Origin: Geoglobus sp.
GTDB taxonomy: Archaea; Halobacteriota; Archaeoglobi; Archaeoglobales; Archaeoglobaceae
Assembly (NCBI GenBank): GCA_027019885.1
Contig: JALUWC010000443.1
Coordinates: 1-7,763, forward strand
Direction: 5' to 3'
Length of the DNA stretch: 7,763 nt
The notes beneath the pieces were generated by a model, which saw only the letters and a list, made by a program, of their open reading frames with translations, made no database searches and had not been told where the DNA came from. This document shows, piece after piece, positions 1 to 6,556 of this stretch; positions within the stretch are counted from its first letter, which is position 1; every line of letters begins with the position of its first letter. The position numbers were made by a program, and so were the translations under genes.

Positions 1-984
1 AGAATCGGCTATCTTAACCTGAACCTCTGCAAGCATGTCCCTCCATATTCTCGGCGGGCCGAACATAATTGTGGGGCCAAGCTCCTTCATATCCCTGCTA
101 ACCGTTTCTGGCTCTTCATAGAAGTTGACTCTGAAACCGGTTGTGAGACCGCACGAGAAAACCATCATCTGCTCTCCAATCCATGCCAATGGCAGAAACG
201 AAAAGTAATCTTCCTCAATGCTCATCGAAACTACCTTTTGCAAAGCCAAGCCCATGAACATCATGTTCTCATAGCTGAGCATAACACATTTCGGTACCCC
301 TGTCGTTCCAGATGATGTGGCAAAGCACGCAACATCGTTTTTGCTCTGAGAGTTCAGATTGTCCTCAAATAGCCTCGGCTCCTTTTTCGCAAGCTCCTCA
401 CCAAGTTTCATGACATCATCAACGCTTATCAGTACTGGGTTGTCTTTATATCTCCACATCCCCGTCCAGTCTTTCACAATTATCCTGCTGACCTCAGGTA
501 TCTCATCGAGAATGCTGAGAACTTTATCAGTCTGCTCCTGATCCTCACAGTAAATCCATCTTGACTTGCTGTTCTGTATCAGAGGCAATAGCTGCTCAGG
601 AAGGTTGTCCTGATAAATTCCGAAAGGCACACCCAATGCAGCTTCAGCTGCGAGATATGTGTAAAGCCACTCGGGTCTGTTGTCGCCAACAAGTGTGATC
701 TTGTCATCTTTCTCAAAACCGAGAGCGATAAGACCGAGAGATAGCTTTTTCACCTTCTCCAGATACTCCTTCCAGGTGATTTTCTTCCAAATTCCGTGTT
801 TTTTTTCTCTGAGTGCGGTTTTGTCACCTATCTCTTTTGAGTTTCTGAGGAGAAGCTTTGGAAAGGTGTCATATTCAGATGGAATTTCAACATCAACGTC
901 ATCCCCATAAATGTAAGTCTCTATTTCTTCCGGAACGCTGTCTAAGGCCTCTTTAACCCATGATGGGAGGTTTTCTGCCTGCAT
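1..984 (-). CDS. AMP-forming acyl-CoA ligase, FAA1-like (partial, 3' end missing)
   Basis: The first 328 residues of an acyl-adenylate/acyl-CoA synthetase are visible; the gene runs off the left edge. By family it joins a carboxylic acid to CoA at the cost of ATP, through an acyl-AMP intermediate. The ATP-binding A3 loop TSSGTTGVPK is intact at residues 223-232. It is followed by LPLAWIGEQ (264-272), where classical long-chain ligases usually have LPLAH..ER, and by FGPPRIW (308-314). The N-terminal region (ITWKEY at 69-74, GDNRPEW at 100-106) is typical of COG1022. The ATG lies one base after the LivG stop (TAG, one base, ATG), with a G-rich ribosome binding site inside the end of livG, so translation is probably coupled. 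The context points to an acid brought in by the neighbouring importer. The substrate cannot be read from the sequence; a long-chain or aromatic acid is possible. The A7-A10 motifs and C-terminal domain are outside the window. Confidence 0.9.
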   Translation of the reverse strand, partial: MQAENLPSWVKEALDSVPEEIETYIYGDDVDVEIPSEYDTFPKLLLRNSKEIGDKTALREKKHGIWKKITWKEYLEKVKKLSLGLIALGFEKDDKITLVGDNRPEWLYTYLAAEAALGVPFGIYQDNLPEQLLPLIQNSKSRWIYCEDQEQTDKVLSILDEIPEVSRIIVKDWTGMWRYKDNPVLISVDDVMKLGEELAKKEPRLFEDNLNSQSKNDVACFATSSGTTGVPKCVMLSYENMMFMGLALQKVVSMSIEEDYFSFLPLAWIGEQMMVFSCGLTTGFRVNFYEEPETVSRDMKELGPTIMFGPPRIWRDMLAEVQVKIADS

Positions 985-985
985 G

Positions 986-1735
986 CTACTCCCCCAGATA
1001 GGCTTTTATAACCTCAGGATTGTTAACAACCTCCTCTGGCTTTCCTTCAGCGATTTCAACACCGGCATCCATCACAACAGTTCTGTGAGCGATATCGTGA
1101 ACAAGAGATAGATCATGTTCAACAAGAAGTATGGTCTTACCGTGAACCTCATTCAGCTCAAGGATGAACCTGGCCATGTCTCTCTTCTCATCAATGCTCA
1201 GTCCCGATGTTGGTTCATCAAGCAAAAGTGTGTCAGGATCCCACATGAGAATTCTTGCGAGCTCAATTCTCTTCCTTATTCCCATAGGCAATCCATGAGC
1301 ATGGCTGTTTCTGTAAATCTCAAGTTCAACAAACTCTATAAGTTCTTCAGCCTTTTTTCTGGCTTCTATCGCTGAACTCATCGTCATGAGCTTAAGCATG
1401 TTTTTGTTCTGCGTTATGTAGCCTACCATTATATTGTCCACCACAGTTCCGTGAAAGATGTACGGGGTCTGAAAAATCCTCCCTATGCCCATCTCTGCCC
1501 TGACATGTGGTGGAACTCTGGTTATGTCCTCTCCCTTGTATATGATGGATCCTTTTTGAGGTCTGTAAAATCCGCAGATGCAGTTCAGAAGACTTGTTTT
1601 CCCACTGCCATTCGGTCCAACAACAGCGAGTATTTCTTCCTCTCTAAGCTGGAGATTTACACCATTAAGTGCTACAAGCCCACCGAAACTCAAATGAACA
1701 TCTCTAACCTCCAGAATGTTCTTCAAGAAATCCAC
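986..1735 (-). CDS. livG: ABC importer ATPase, LivG-type (HAAT family)
   Basis: This is a complete 249-residue ABC ATPase, close to the usual length for LivG. It would sit on the inner face of the membrane and power a branched-chain-amino-acid-type importer. Visible motifs are Walker A GPNGSGKT at 40-47, Q-loop Gln89, Walker B LLLDEPTSGLS at 170-180 (Asp173, Glu174) and H-loop His207 in VEHDLSLV. The signature loop reads LPMGIRKRIELA at 149-160 instead of LSGGQ; I recall similar LPYG-type loops in ligase-linked LivG proteins. The start is GTG at 1735, inside the end of livF (13-base overlap), with an AAGGAAGAG purine run just before it; in this frame it gives the standard N-terminus ILEVRDVHLSFGG. 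The stop is one base before the acyl-CoA ligase start. The family and role are well supported; the true substrate is not known. Confidence 0.93.
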   Translation of the reverse strand: MDFLKNILEVRDVHLSFGGLVALNGVNLQLREEEILAVVGPNGSGKTSLLNCICGFYRPQKGSIIYKGEDITRVPPHVRAEMGIGRIFQTPYIFHGTVVDNIMVGYITQNKNMLKLMTMSSAIEARKKAEELIEFVELEIYRNSHAHGLPMGIRKRIELARILMWDPDTLLLDEPTSGLSIDEKRDMARFILELNEVHGKTILLVEHDLSLVHDIAHRTVVMDAGVEIAEGKPEEVVNNPEVIKAYLGE

Positions 1736-2511
1736 CTCTTCCTTCTCTTGTAAGACTTAACATCCTGATAACTTATTCTTCCTGCCTCTCCAATACCGAG
1801 ATAGTAGTTCTGCACATCCGGGTTTTTGATCAGCTTTTCAGCAGTTCCATGCAGCACAACCCTTCCACCTTCAATAACATATCCGTAATCAGCTATTTCC
1901 AGAGCTTTTCTCACGTTCTGTTCTGCCAGAACTACCGTTAAGCCTTCAGTCTCATTTATCTGCTTTATTGTTTTGAAGACCTCTGTAACAACCTTTGGAG
2001 CTAATCCGAGCGAGGGTTCATCAAGAAGGAGAACATCTGGTTTGGAAATCAGCGCCCTCCCTATGACAAGCATCTGCTGCTCTCCCCCGCTCAGCAGTCC
2101 TGACTTGATCTTTCTCCTTTCCTTCAGTCTGGGAAAATAACTGTAAACAAATTCCAGTGCATCCTTCGGATCGATGCTTCTCCTTCCATAAAGCCCTGCA
2201 AGCAAATCTTCTTCGACCGTGAGCTCCTCAAAAACGCTCCTCCCCTCATGGACATATATTATTCCAAGCTTTGCAATCTCCTCGGGCAGTAGATTTTCGA
2301 TCCTCTTTCCATTGAACTGAATGAATCCATGACTCACTCTACCCCTCTCCATCCTGATTATTCCGGATATTGCCTTCAGAATCGTGCTCTTTCCTGCTCC
2401 ATTCGCTCCAAGAACCGCTACAATGCTCCCTTCCGGAATCTCCATTGAGACTCCCTTTACAACTAAAATAAAGGGGTCGAAAGTGACCTCTACATTATTA
2501 AGTATCAACAC
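1723..2511 (-). CDS. livF: ABC importer ATPase, LivF-type (HAAT family)
   Basis: This is the second ATPase of the importer, 262 residues, expected to form a heterodimer with LivG. Walker A is GANGAGKS at 35-42, the Q-loop region reads VHEGR at 87-91 (LivF proteins commonly have Glu here), the signature is LSGGEQQ at 140-146, Walker B is LLLDEPSLGL at 161-170, and the switch position is Gln198 in AEQN, as is normal for LivF. The protein has about 23 extra residues after YLG (237-239), ending in a basic KSYKRRKRWIS tail, which ordinary LivF (about 235 residues) lacks. The start is GTG at 2511 with the strong ribosome binding site GAGGAGGT nine bases upstream. It follows the binding-protein gene after a 57-base gap with a hairpin, and overlaps livG by 13 bases, so the genes are one operon. 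Confidence 0.93.
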   Translation of the reverse strand: MLILNNVEVTFDPFILVVKGVSMEIPEGSIVAVLGANGAGKSTILKAISGIIRMERGRVSHGFIQFNGKRIENLLPEEIAKLGIIYVHEGRSVFEELTVEEDLLAGLYGRRSIDPKDALEFVYSYFPRLKERRKIKSGLLSGGEQQMLVIGRALISKPDVLLLDEPSLGLAPKVVTEVFKTIKQINETEGLTVVLAEQNVRKALEIADYGYVIEGGRVVLHGTAEKLIKNPDVQNYYLGIGEAGRISYQDVKSYKRRKRWIS

Positions 2512-2520
2512 TTCCCTGAT

Positions 2521-2528
2521 ACCTCCTC
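2521..2528 (-). promoter_or_regulatory. ribosome binding site of livF
   Basis: On the minus strand GAGGAGGT lies nine bases before the GTG at 2511. It is a near-perfect anti-16S match and decides this GTG start, in a stretch with no nearby ATG in frame. Confidence 0.75.
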
Positions 2529-2550
2529 GGTTTGCTGCTTTCTGTTTTCC

Positions 2551-2568
2551 CTAAACACTGTGATTTAG
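2551..2568 (-). other. intercistronic RNA hairpin after the binding-protein gene
   Basis: Directly after the TAG stop of the substrate-binding protein the minus-strand RNA can fold with a 5-bp stem (CTAAA paired with TTTAG), extended by one G-U pair, around a 6-base loop. No U-tract follows, so it does not look like an intrinsic terminator. A hairpin in this place could protect or process the upstream message and give more binding protein than ATPase. The stem is short and AU-rich, so this is only a suggestion. Confidence 0.4.
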
Positions 2569-3855
2569 CTACCAGCCAAGCCACTCAGGCTTTCTTTCTA
2601 TCTCCACCCACCCATTACTGGCCATCTTGTACTTTCCATTCTCTATCTTCAGAATCAGAGTTTTGGTTGTTGGTCTGTGGTCGGTGGATGTGTATGTAAC
2701 AGGAGGCGATATGCCATCTTCAATTTCTTTGTCCTTCCAAGTCTCCATTGCCTTCTTAACATTTTCTCCGGTTATCTGACCAAATTTGCTCTTGGTATCT
2801 GCCAGTGCAAGAGCGGCGGTTCTTACATTGAGCCAGCCTCTTATGAATGGTGATGCAGGGAATTCTTCTGGCCCGTAGTCTTCGATGGACTTTCTGAGAG
2901 TTTTGAGACCAGGAGCTTCATTCTCAAATCCCCAGTAGTAGTGTCCTGTCGCACCATGGACGTTTTCTGCACCCTCTCCTGCAAGCTTTATCAGGTTCTC
3001 ATCATGTCCCCACTGATTCATCACAAGTATGGCACCAACTTCAAATTTCTTCATGTCTTTCGCAATGACAGCTCCAGAACCAACTGTATTTCCAAACCAT
3101 ACAAAGTCTGCTCCAAAGTCCTTTATTGCCAAAACCTGAGATGATGTGTCTGTAGCTCTGAGTCCAACATTCTGATCATTTCCAATCTCAAATCCAAGGT
3201 CCTTTGCAAGATCTTTAACTGCCTTTATTGGAGCTCTTGCATAAGCTGAATTGAAGTCGTATGCACACACGATCCTTGGACTTCTATTTTCTCCCTCTTT
3301 CTCCCACCATTTCTTCATCCAGTAAACAGCCGCTCTCGCCTGATCAGAGTAGCTTGCAATGGGATAGAAGTTGTACGGTGTCTGTGATGGATCATCAAGG
3401 TGGGATGAATAGCTTGCAGAGATGTAGACGATCTTGTCCTTAGCAACTTCCTTTGATAATGCCTCAGTATCACCGGTGCCCCATCCAACAATCACTGCCG
3501 GGTTATACTGGGACTTGTATCTGTTATATACAGATACGGCTTCAGGAACCTTATATCCGTAATCAGTTCCGATAAGATCTATCTGACCCACTCCCGGTAT
3601 TCCTCCTTCCTTATCATTTATCCACTTCGCACAGTTCTTAGCACCCTCTGAATACGGAACACCCACTCCAGATGTTGGCCCTGAGAGATCAAACAGAGCC
3701 GGTATAACAAACTTCTTTGCTGCTTGAGGAGTTGCGGTTCCCGCAGGCGTTGCAGTTGGTGTCGGCTTAGCGGGCTGCTGTGTTGCACACCCGGCTAACA
3801 GAGCTGAGGCTGCTGCACCTCCAACCATTACCAAAAACTGCCTTCTTGATACCAT
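2569..3855 (-). CDS. HAAT-family ABC substrate-binding lipoprotein with Tat-type signal
   Basis: This is a 428-residue extracellular solute-binding protein of the LivK/Peripla_BP_6 type, the first gene of the transporter operon. Residues 3-9 (SRRQFLV) form a twin-arginine motif, followed by a short hydrophobic stretch and a lipobox LLAGC ending at Cys23. So it is probably exported folded and anchored by a lipid at Cys23. A Thr/Pro/Ala linker (about 29-46) leads to the binding domain, which opens with FVIPALFDLSGPTSGVGVPY, the usual start of this fold. I choose the ATG at 3855 because AGGAGG lies seven bases upstream and a TATA-like element would place the transcript start near 3877. An upstream ATG at 3885 (10 residues longer) has no ribosome binding site and would lie before that start. 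The ligand is unknown; the ligase in the operon suggests an organic acid. Confidence 0.93.
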   Translation of the reverse strand: MVSRRQFLVMVGGAAASALLAGCATQQPAKPTPTATPAGTATPQAAKKFVIPALFDLSGPTSGVGVPYSEGAKNCAKWINDKEGGIPGVGQIDLIGTDYGYKVPEAVSVYNRYKSQYNPAVIVGWGTGDTEALSKEVAKDKIVYISASYSSHLDDPSQTPYNFYPIASYSDQARAAVYWMKKWWEKEGENRSPRIVCAYDFNSAYARAPIKAVKDLAKDLGFEIGNDQNVGLRATDTSSQVLAIKDFGADFVWFGNTVGSGAVIAKDMKKFEVGAILVMNQWGHDENLIKLAGEGAENVHGATGHYYWGFENEAPGLKTLRKSIEDYGPEEFPASPFIRGWLNVRTAALALADTKSKFGQITGENVKKAMETWKDKEIEDGISPPVTYTSTDHRPTTKTLILKIENGKYKMASNGWVEIERKPEWLGW

Positions 3856-3862
3856 CTTCCCC

Positions 3863-3869
3863 CCTCCTT
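3863..3869 (-). promoter_or_regulatory. ribosome binding site of the substrate-binding protein
   Basis: A purine run AAGGAGG on the minus strand, continuing as GGGG, lies seven bases before the ATG at 3855. It selects this start over the upstream in-frame ATG at 3885. Confidence 0.75.
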
Positions 3870-3897
3870 TTCTATCTTTTGACATGATTAATCTTAC

Positions 3898-3907
3898 TTA
3901 AATATTT
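3898..3907 (-). promoter_or_regulatory. TATA-type promoter element of the transporter operon
   Basis: On the minus strand the sequence reads CGAAATATTTAAGTA. AAATATTTA resembles an archaeal TATA box with a purine-rich upstream part. Its centre is about 48 bases before the ATG at 3855, which puts the expected transcript start near 3877 and leaves a leader of about 20 bases holding the ribosome binding site. This is a match by eye only. Confidence 0.5.
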
Positions 3908-3956
3908 CGATATGTTTCAGGTTACGTGAATATCAGTATCTGGTCAAACTCCAAAA

Positions 3957-3967
3957 TTTTAAAATAT
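3957..3967 (+). promoter_or_regulatory. TATA-type promoter element of the PaaK-like gene
   Basis: TTTTAAAATAT is centred about 27 bases before the ATG at 3989. A transcript start 25-27 bases downstream would fall at or next to the start codon, so the message may be leaderless. In agreement, only a weak GTGAG lies upstream of the ATG and no clear ribosome binding site. Confidence 0.5.
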
Positions 3968-3988
3968 GATTAATAGTGAGAATAACGC

Positions 3989-5164
3989 ATGCTGGACATT
4001 CTCAGAAAACAGCTTGCCAGAAATTATCAGCATCCATTCTACAGAAAAAAGTTTGATGAGGCCGGGATGAAGCCAGAAAACATAAAAAGCCTGAAGGATT
4101 TCCAGAAACTGCCTTTCATGACAAGAGACGATCTCAATGCTGCTTTTGAATCAGAGAGATTTGGAGGATTCATGAGAAATGATGTCGTCAGAGTTAATTT
4201 CTCTCCGTCAGGTACGGGGCTGATCCCGATACTTCAAACCGCAAGAGATGTCGAGGTAATGGACAATGTGAATGCACGGGCATTTGAAAGGGCTGGAGTC
4301 AGCATGAATGACGTGGTGATGATAACATTCAGTTACCACATATTCATCGCAGGTCTCAACTTCCACGGAGGGATGGAAAGGCTCGGAGCCAAGGTTGTGC
4401 CTCTTGGCCCAGGATCAACTGAGAGAGCTTTGGAGATAGCAGAAATGGTAAAACCAACAGTGCTTATCTCAAATCCAAGTTTTGCCTTAAAACTGGCAGG
4501 TGAAGGTCTTGACGGTCTGAATAGTTTCATTGCTGCTGGAGAGCCGTTTACATCGGTTGAGGGATACAGGGAAAAAGTAAAGAACGCATTTAATGGTGCC
4601 ACGATGATAGACTACTACGGAATGGCTGAATGCCTGCCAATAGCATGTGAATGCAAATACGAAAACGGGCTCCATGTAATTGACGATTTCGTGCATGTCG
4701 AGATAATCGATCCAGATACGGGAGAGGTGCTTGAAGAGGGCGAGAGAGGTGAGGTAGTTGTCACCCATTTAAACAAGGACGCAATGCCAATGCAGAGGTT
4801 CAGAACAGGTGATCTGAGCATGATTGAGAGATTTGAGTGTGATTGCGGAAAAACACTAACAATGCCCAGAGGTGTTTTTGGAAGAACTGATGAGATGTAC
4901 AAGGTCAAGGGAGTTAAGTTTTACCCATCCCAGCTCAATCTGGTTTTGAAAGGATTTCCAGAGCTCACCGGAAAGTTCAGGGCAATTATAAAAAGAACAG
5001 AAAAGGGAACAGATTACCTCGAGGTGGAGGTGGAAGGACAGGAAAGTGTTGATCACAGAAAGCTTGAAGAGGCAATGAAGAATGCCCTGCTCATCTCACC
5101 AAACAAGATAACCATTGTTGACAGGCTTGAAAAGGACAGGGAAGTGGTTGACCTCAGATACTGA
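3989..5164 (+). CDS. phenylacetate-CoA ligase (PaaK/COG1541) family adenylating enzyme
   Basis: A 391-residue member of the PaaK group, soluble, expected to activate an acid with ATP, usually to a CoA thioester. The entry segment LRKQLARNYQHPFYRKKFDEAG (5-26), DYYGMAEC (208-215), RTGD (272-275) and GRTDEMYKVKGVKFYPSQ (298-315) are family landmarks, and EKDREVVDLR near the end keeps the likely adenylation lysine (Lys382). It is shorter than typical PaaK (about 430) because the usual N-terminal 25-30 residues are absent; an in-frame TAA at 3983 excludes a longer form. The ATP loop is unusual: SPSGTGLIP at 72-80 where SSGTTGKP is expected. Cysteines 215, 220, 222, 284 and 286 with His229 may form a metal site. 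The gene diverges from the transporter operon, so a role in using the imported acid is plausible. Relatives include coenzyme F390 synthetase-like proteins, so CoA ligation is not proven. Confidence 0.85.
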   Translation: MLDILRKQLARNYQHPFYRKKFDEAGMKPENIKSLKDFQKLPFMTRDDLNAAFESERFGGFMRNDVVRVNFSPSGTGLIPILQTARDVEVMDNVNARAFERAGVSMNDVVMITFSYHIFIAGLNFHGGMERLGAKVVPLGPGSTERALEIAEMVKPTVLISNPSFALKLAGEGLDGLNSFIAAGEPFTSVEGYREKVKNAFNGATMIDYYGMAECLPIACECKYENGLHVIDDFVHVEIIDPDTGEVLEEGERGEVVVTHLNKDAMPMQRFRTGDLSMIERFECDCGKTLTMPRGVFGRTDEMYKVKGVKFYPSQLNLVLKGFPELTGKFRAIIKRTEKGTDYLEVEVEGQESVDHRKLEEAMKNALLISPNKITIVDRLEKDREVVDLRY

Positions 5165-5185
5165 TATCAAAAATTTTATTCTCTG

Positions 5186-5214
5186 AAAAATAAAAAATCG
5201 GGTGGAGACTCCCG
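5186..5214 (-). terminator. candidate terminator of PAN
   Basis: Read on the minus strand after the PAN stop, CGGG and CCCG (5199-5214) can pair in a 4-bp stem with an 8-base loop, followed at once by the T-rich run ATTTTTTATTTTT. Oligo-T is the core archaeal termination signal. The same gap between convergent genes has only a short TTTTATT on the plus strand for the PaaK-like gene. Confidence 0.55.
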
Positions 5215-5224
5215 GAGAGGAGCT

Positions 5225-6454
5225 TTAGATGAACATCACTCCTTTAGCCTCGAAATTTACGGGCTTTGAATCTTTTTTCATGACCTTCTGAATTGCCATA
5301 TCAAAGTCGCTCATCGTAACCCTTGCCTTTTCCTGCTTGATTGCAAACATTCCAGCTTCTGTTACTATGGCCTTGATGTCAGCTCCACTTGCTCCCTCTG
5401 TCATTTCAGCGAGCCTCTTGAAATCAACATCATCTGCAACCTTCATCTTCCTGGTATGGATCCTGAATATCTGAATCCTGCCTTCAAGATTGGGAAGAGG
5501 TATCTCAATAATCCTGTCAAATCTCCCCGGTCTGAGTATAGCTGGATCGAGTATGTCTATCCTGTTTGTTGCACCTACGATCTTGACGTCTCCTCTCGGA
5601 TCAAATCCATCCATCTCTGCAAGTAACTGCATGAGTGTCCTCTGAACCTCTCTATCTCCTGATGTGTCACTGCTTGTTCTTCTCGCAGCTATTGCATCTA
5701 TTTCATCAATGAAAAGTATTGTTGGAGCTTTTTCCCTTGCAAGATCAAACACCTCTCTGACAAGCCTTGCACCCTCTCCTATGTATTTCTGGACAAACTC
5801 ACTTCCAACAACTCTGATGAATGTTGCATTTGTCTCGGTTGCAACAGCCTTGGCAATTAAGGTTTTTCCGGTACCAGGAGCACCGTAAAGCAGCACACCC
5901 TTTGGAGGTTCAATGCCTACCTCAGCAAACAACTCTGGCTTCAGCAGGGGGAGTTCAACCGCTTCCCTGACCTCTTCAATCTGCCTGTCAAGCCCGCCTA
6001 TGTCAGCGTAACTCACCATTGGTCTCTCCTCAATCTCGAACCCATACACAGCGGGGTCTTTTGGAGTAGGGAGAATGCTCACAACTGCAAGAGTTTGCTG
6101 ATTCATTGCAACTCTTGCTCCGGGTTTCAGCTCTGAATAGTTCACATACTGACTTACATTAACAAGGAATTTTGGGCCTGTGGAGCTTTTAACAACAACC
6201 CTTCCATCCTCAAGTATATCTGAAACGGTTCCAACAATGAGCGGGGGTGATCTTAACCTCTCAATCTCACTTCTCAGCCTCCTGACCTCTCTCTCGAATC
6301 TGATCCTCTCGGATTCGACAAATCTCTTTTCATCTTCAAGCCTTCTGTAAAGTTCCTTCAGCCTTTCATATTCTTTCTCAAGTAGCCTGAGCCTGATCAT
6401 GATGTCCTCATTTCCAGGAGCGCTCTCAACCATATCCTCCGTCATGCGTACCAT
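5225..6454 (-). CDS. pan: proteasome-activating nucleotidase (PAN), AAA ATPase
   Basis: PAN is the hexameric ATPase that unfolds proteins and feeds them to the 20S proteasome. With the start used here (409 residues; A. fulgidus PAN is about 398) it has an N-terminal coiled coil (about 20-68), a PP pair at the coil/OB junction, an OB domain (about 72-130), Walker A GAPGTGKT at 191-198 (usually GPPGTGKT), pore loop KYIG at 223-226, Walker B ILFIDEID at 246-253, sensor GATNR, and RPGRFDR at 308-314 with the arginine fingers. The tail is Met-Phe-Ile, not hydrophobic-Tyr-X. The start is uncertain. The frame stays open to a TTG at 6499, but the TATA element at 6501-6512 puts the transcript start near 6481, so an ATG at 6454, 6445, 6433 or 6400 is likelier. 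That at 6433 would give a length closest to relatives; that at 6400 has GAGG at good spacing. Confidence 0.95.
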   Translation of the reverse strand: MVRMTEDMVESAPGNEDIMIRLRLLEKEYERLKELYRRLEDEKRFVESERIRFEREVRRLRSEIERLRSPPLIVGTVSDILEDGRVVVKSSTGPKFLVNVSQYVNYSELKPGARVAMNQQTLAVVSILPTPKDPAVYGFEIEERPMVSYADIGGLDRQIEEVREAVELPLLKPELFAEVGIEPPKGVLLYGAPGTGKTLIAKAVATETNATFIRVVGSEFVQKYIGEGARLVREVFDLAREKAPTILFIDEIDAIAARRTSSDTSGDREVQRTLMQLLAEMDGFDPRGDVKIVGATNRIDILDPAILRPGRFDRIIEIPLPNLEGRIQIFRIHTRKMKVADDVDFKRLAEMTEGASGADIKAIVTEAGMFAIKQEKARVTMSDFDMAIQKVMKKDSKPVNFEAKGVMFI

Positions 6455-6500
6455 ACCTTTTTCAAGTTTTTCAGAGACTCCATCTCCGGAAGCCTCCAAC

Positions 6501-6512
6501 TAAAAATATATA
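6501..6512. promoter_or_regulatory. shared TATA element between PAN and MBF1
   Basis: The sequence TAAAAATATATA is nearly symmetric. Read on the plus strand it is AAAATATATA, about 50 bases before the MBF1 ATG; read on the minus strand it is TATATATTTTT, about 53 bases before the first likely PAN ATG. Each direction would give a transcript start about 25 bases away (near 6533 and 6481) and a leader of about 25 bases. No second TATA element is evident between the two genes. Confidence 0.55.
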
Positions 6513-6545
6513 ACTTCAAGTATTTGAACTTATTGGAAAAATGGC

Positions 6546-6551
6546 AGGGGA
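6546..6551 (+). promoter_or_regulatory. ribosome binding site of mbf1
   Basis: AGGGGA lies about six bases before the ATG at 6557. It decides this start over an in-frame TTG at 6524, which would lie upstream of the predicted transcript start. Confidence 0.65.
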
Positions 6552-6556
6552 TAGCA

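Noticed and set aside
359..910. Plus-strand open frames of 60 and 76 codons
   Set aside because: They lie antisense to the acyl-CoA ligase, are Ser/Phe-rich low-complexity translations and have no family resemblance. The minus-strand frame is clearly coding.
1115..1753. Plus-strand open frames over livG
   Set aside because: They are antisense to a secure ABC ATPase with all its motifs and lack credible starts.
3909..3934. GATAT and ATATC arms in the divergent control region
   Set aside because: Five-base arms 16 bases apart in AT-rich DNA are expected by chance.
4333..5056. Four minus-strand open frames of 66-97 codons over the PaaK-like gene
   Set aside because: They are shadows of the plus-strand coding frame; the translations are Ser/Pro- or Phe-rich and match no family.
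5225..6499. Full-length PAN from the TTG at 6499
   Set aside because: The TATA element at 6501-6512 sits directly against this codon, so the transcript would begin after it. The extra residues are not expected from related PAN proteins. A downstream ATG is preferred.
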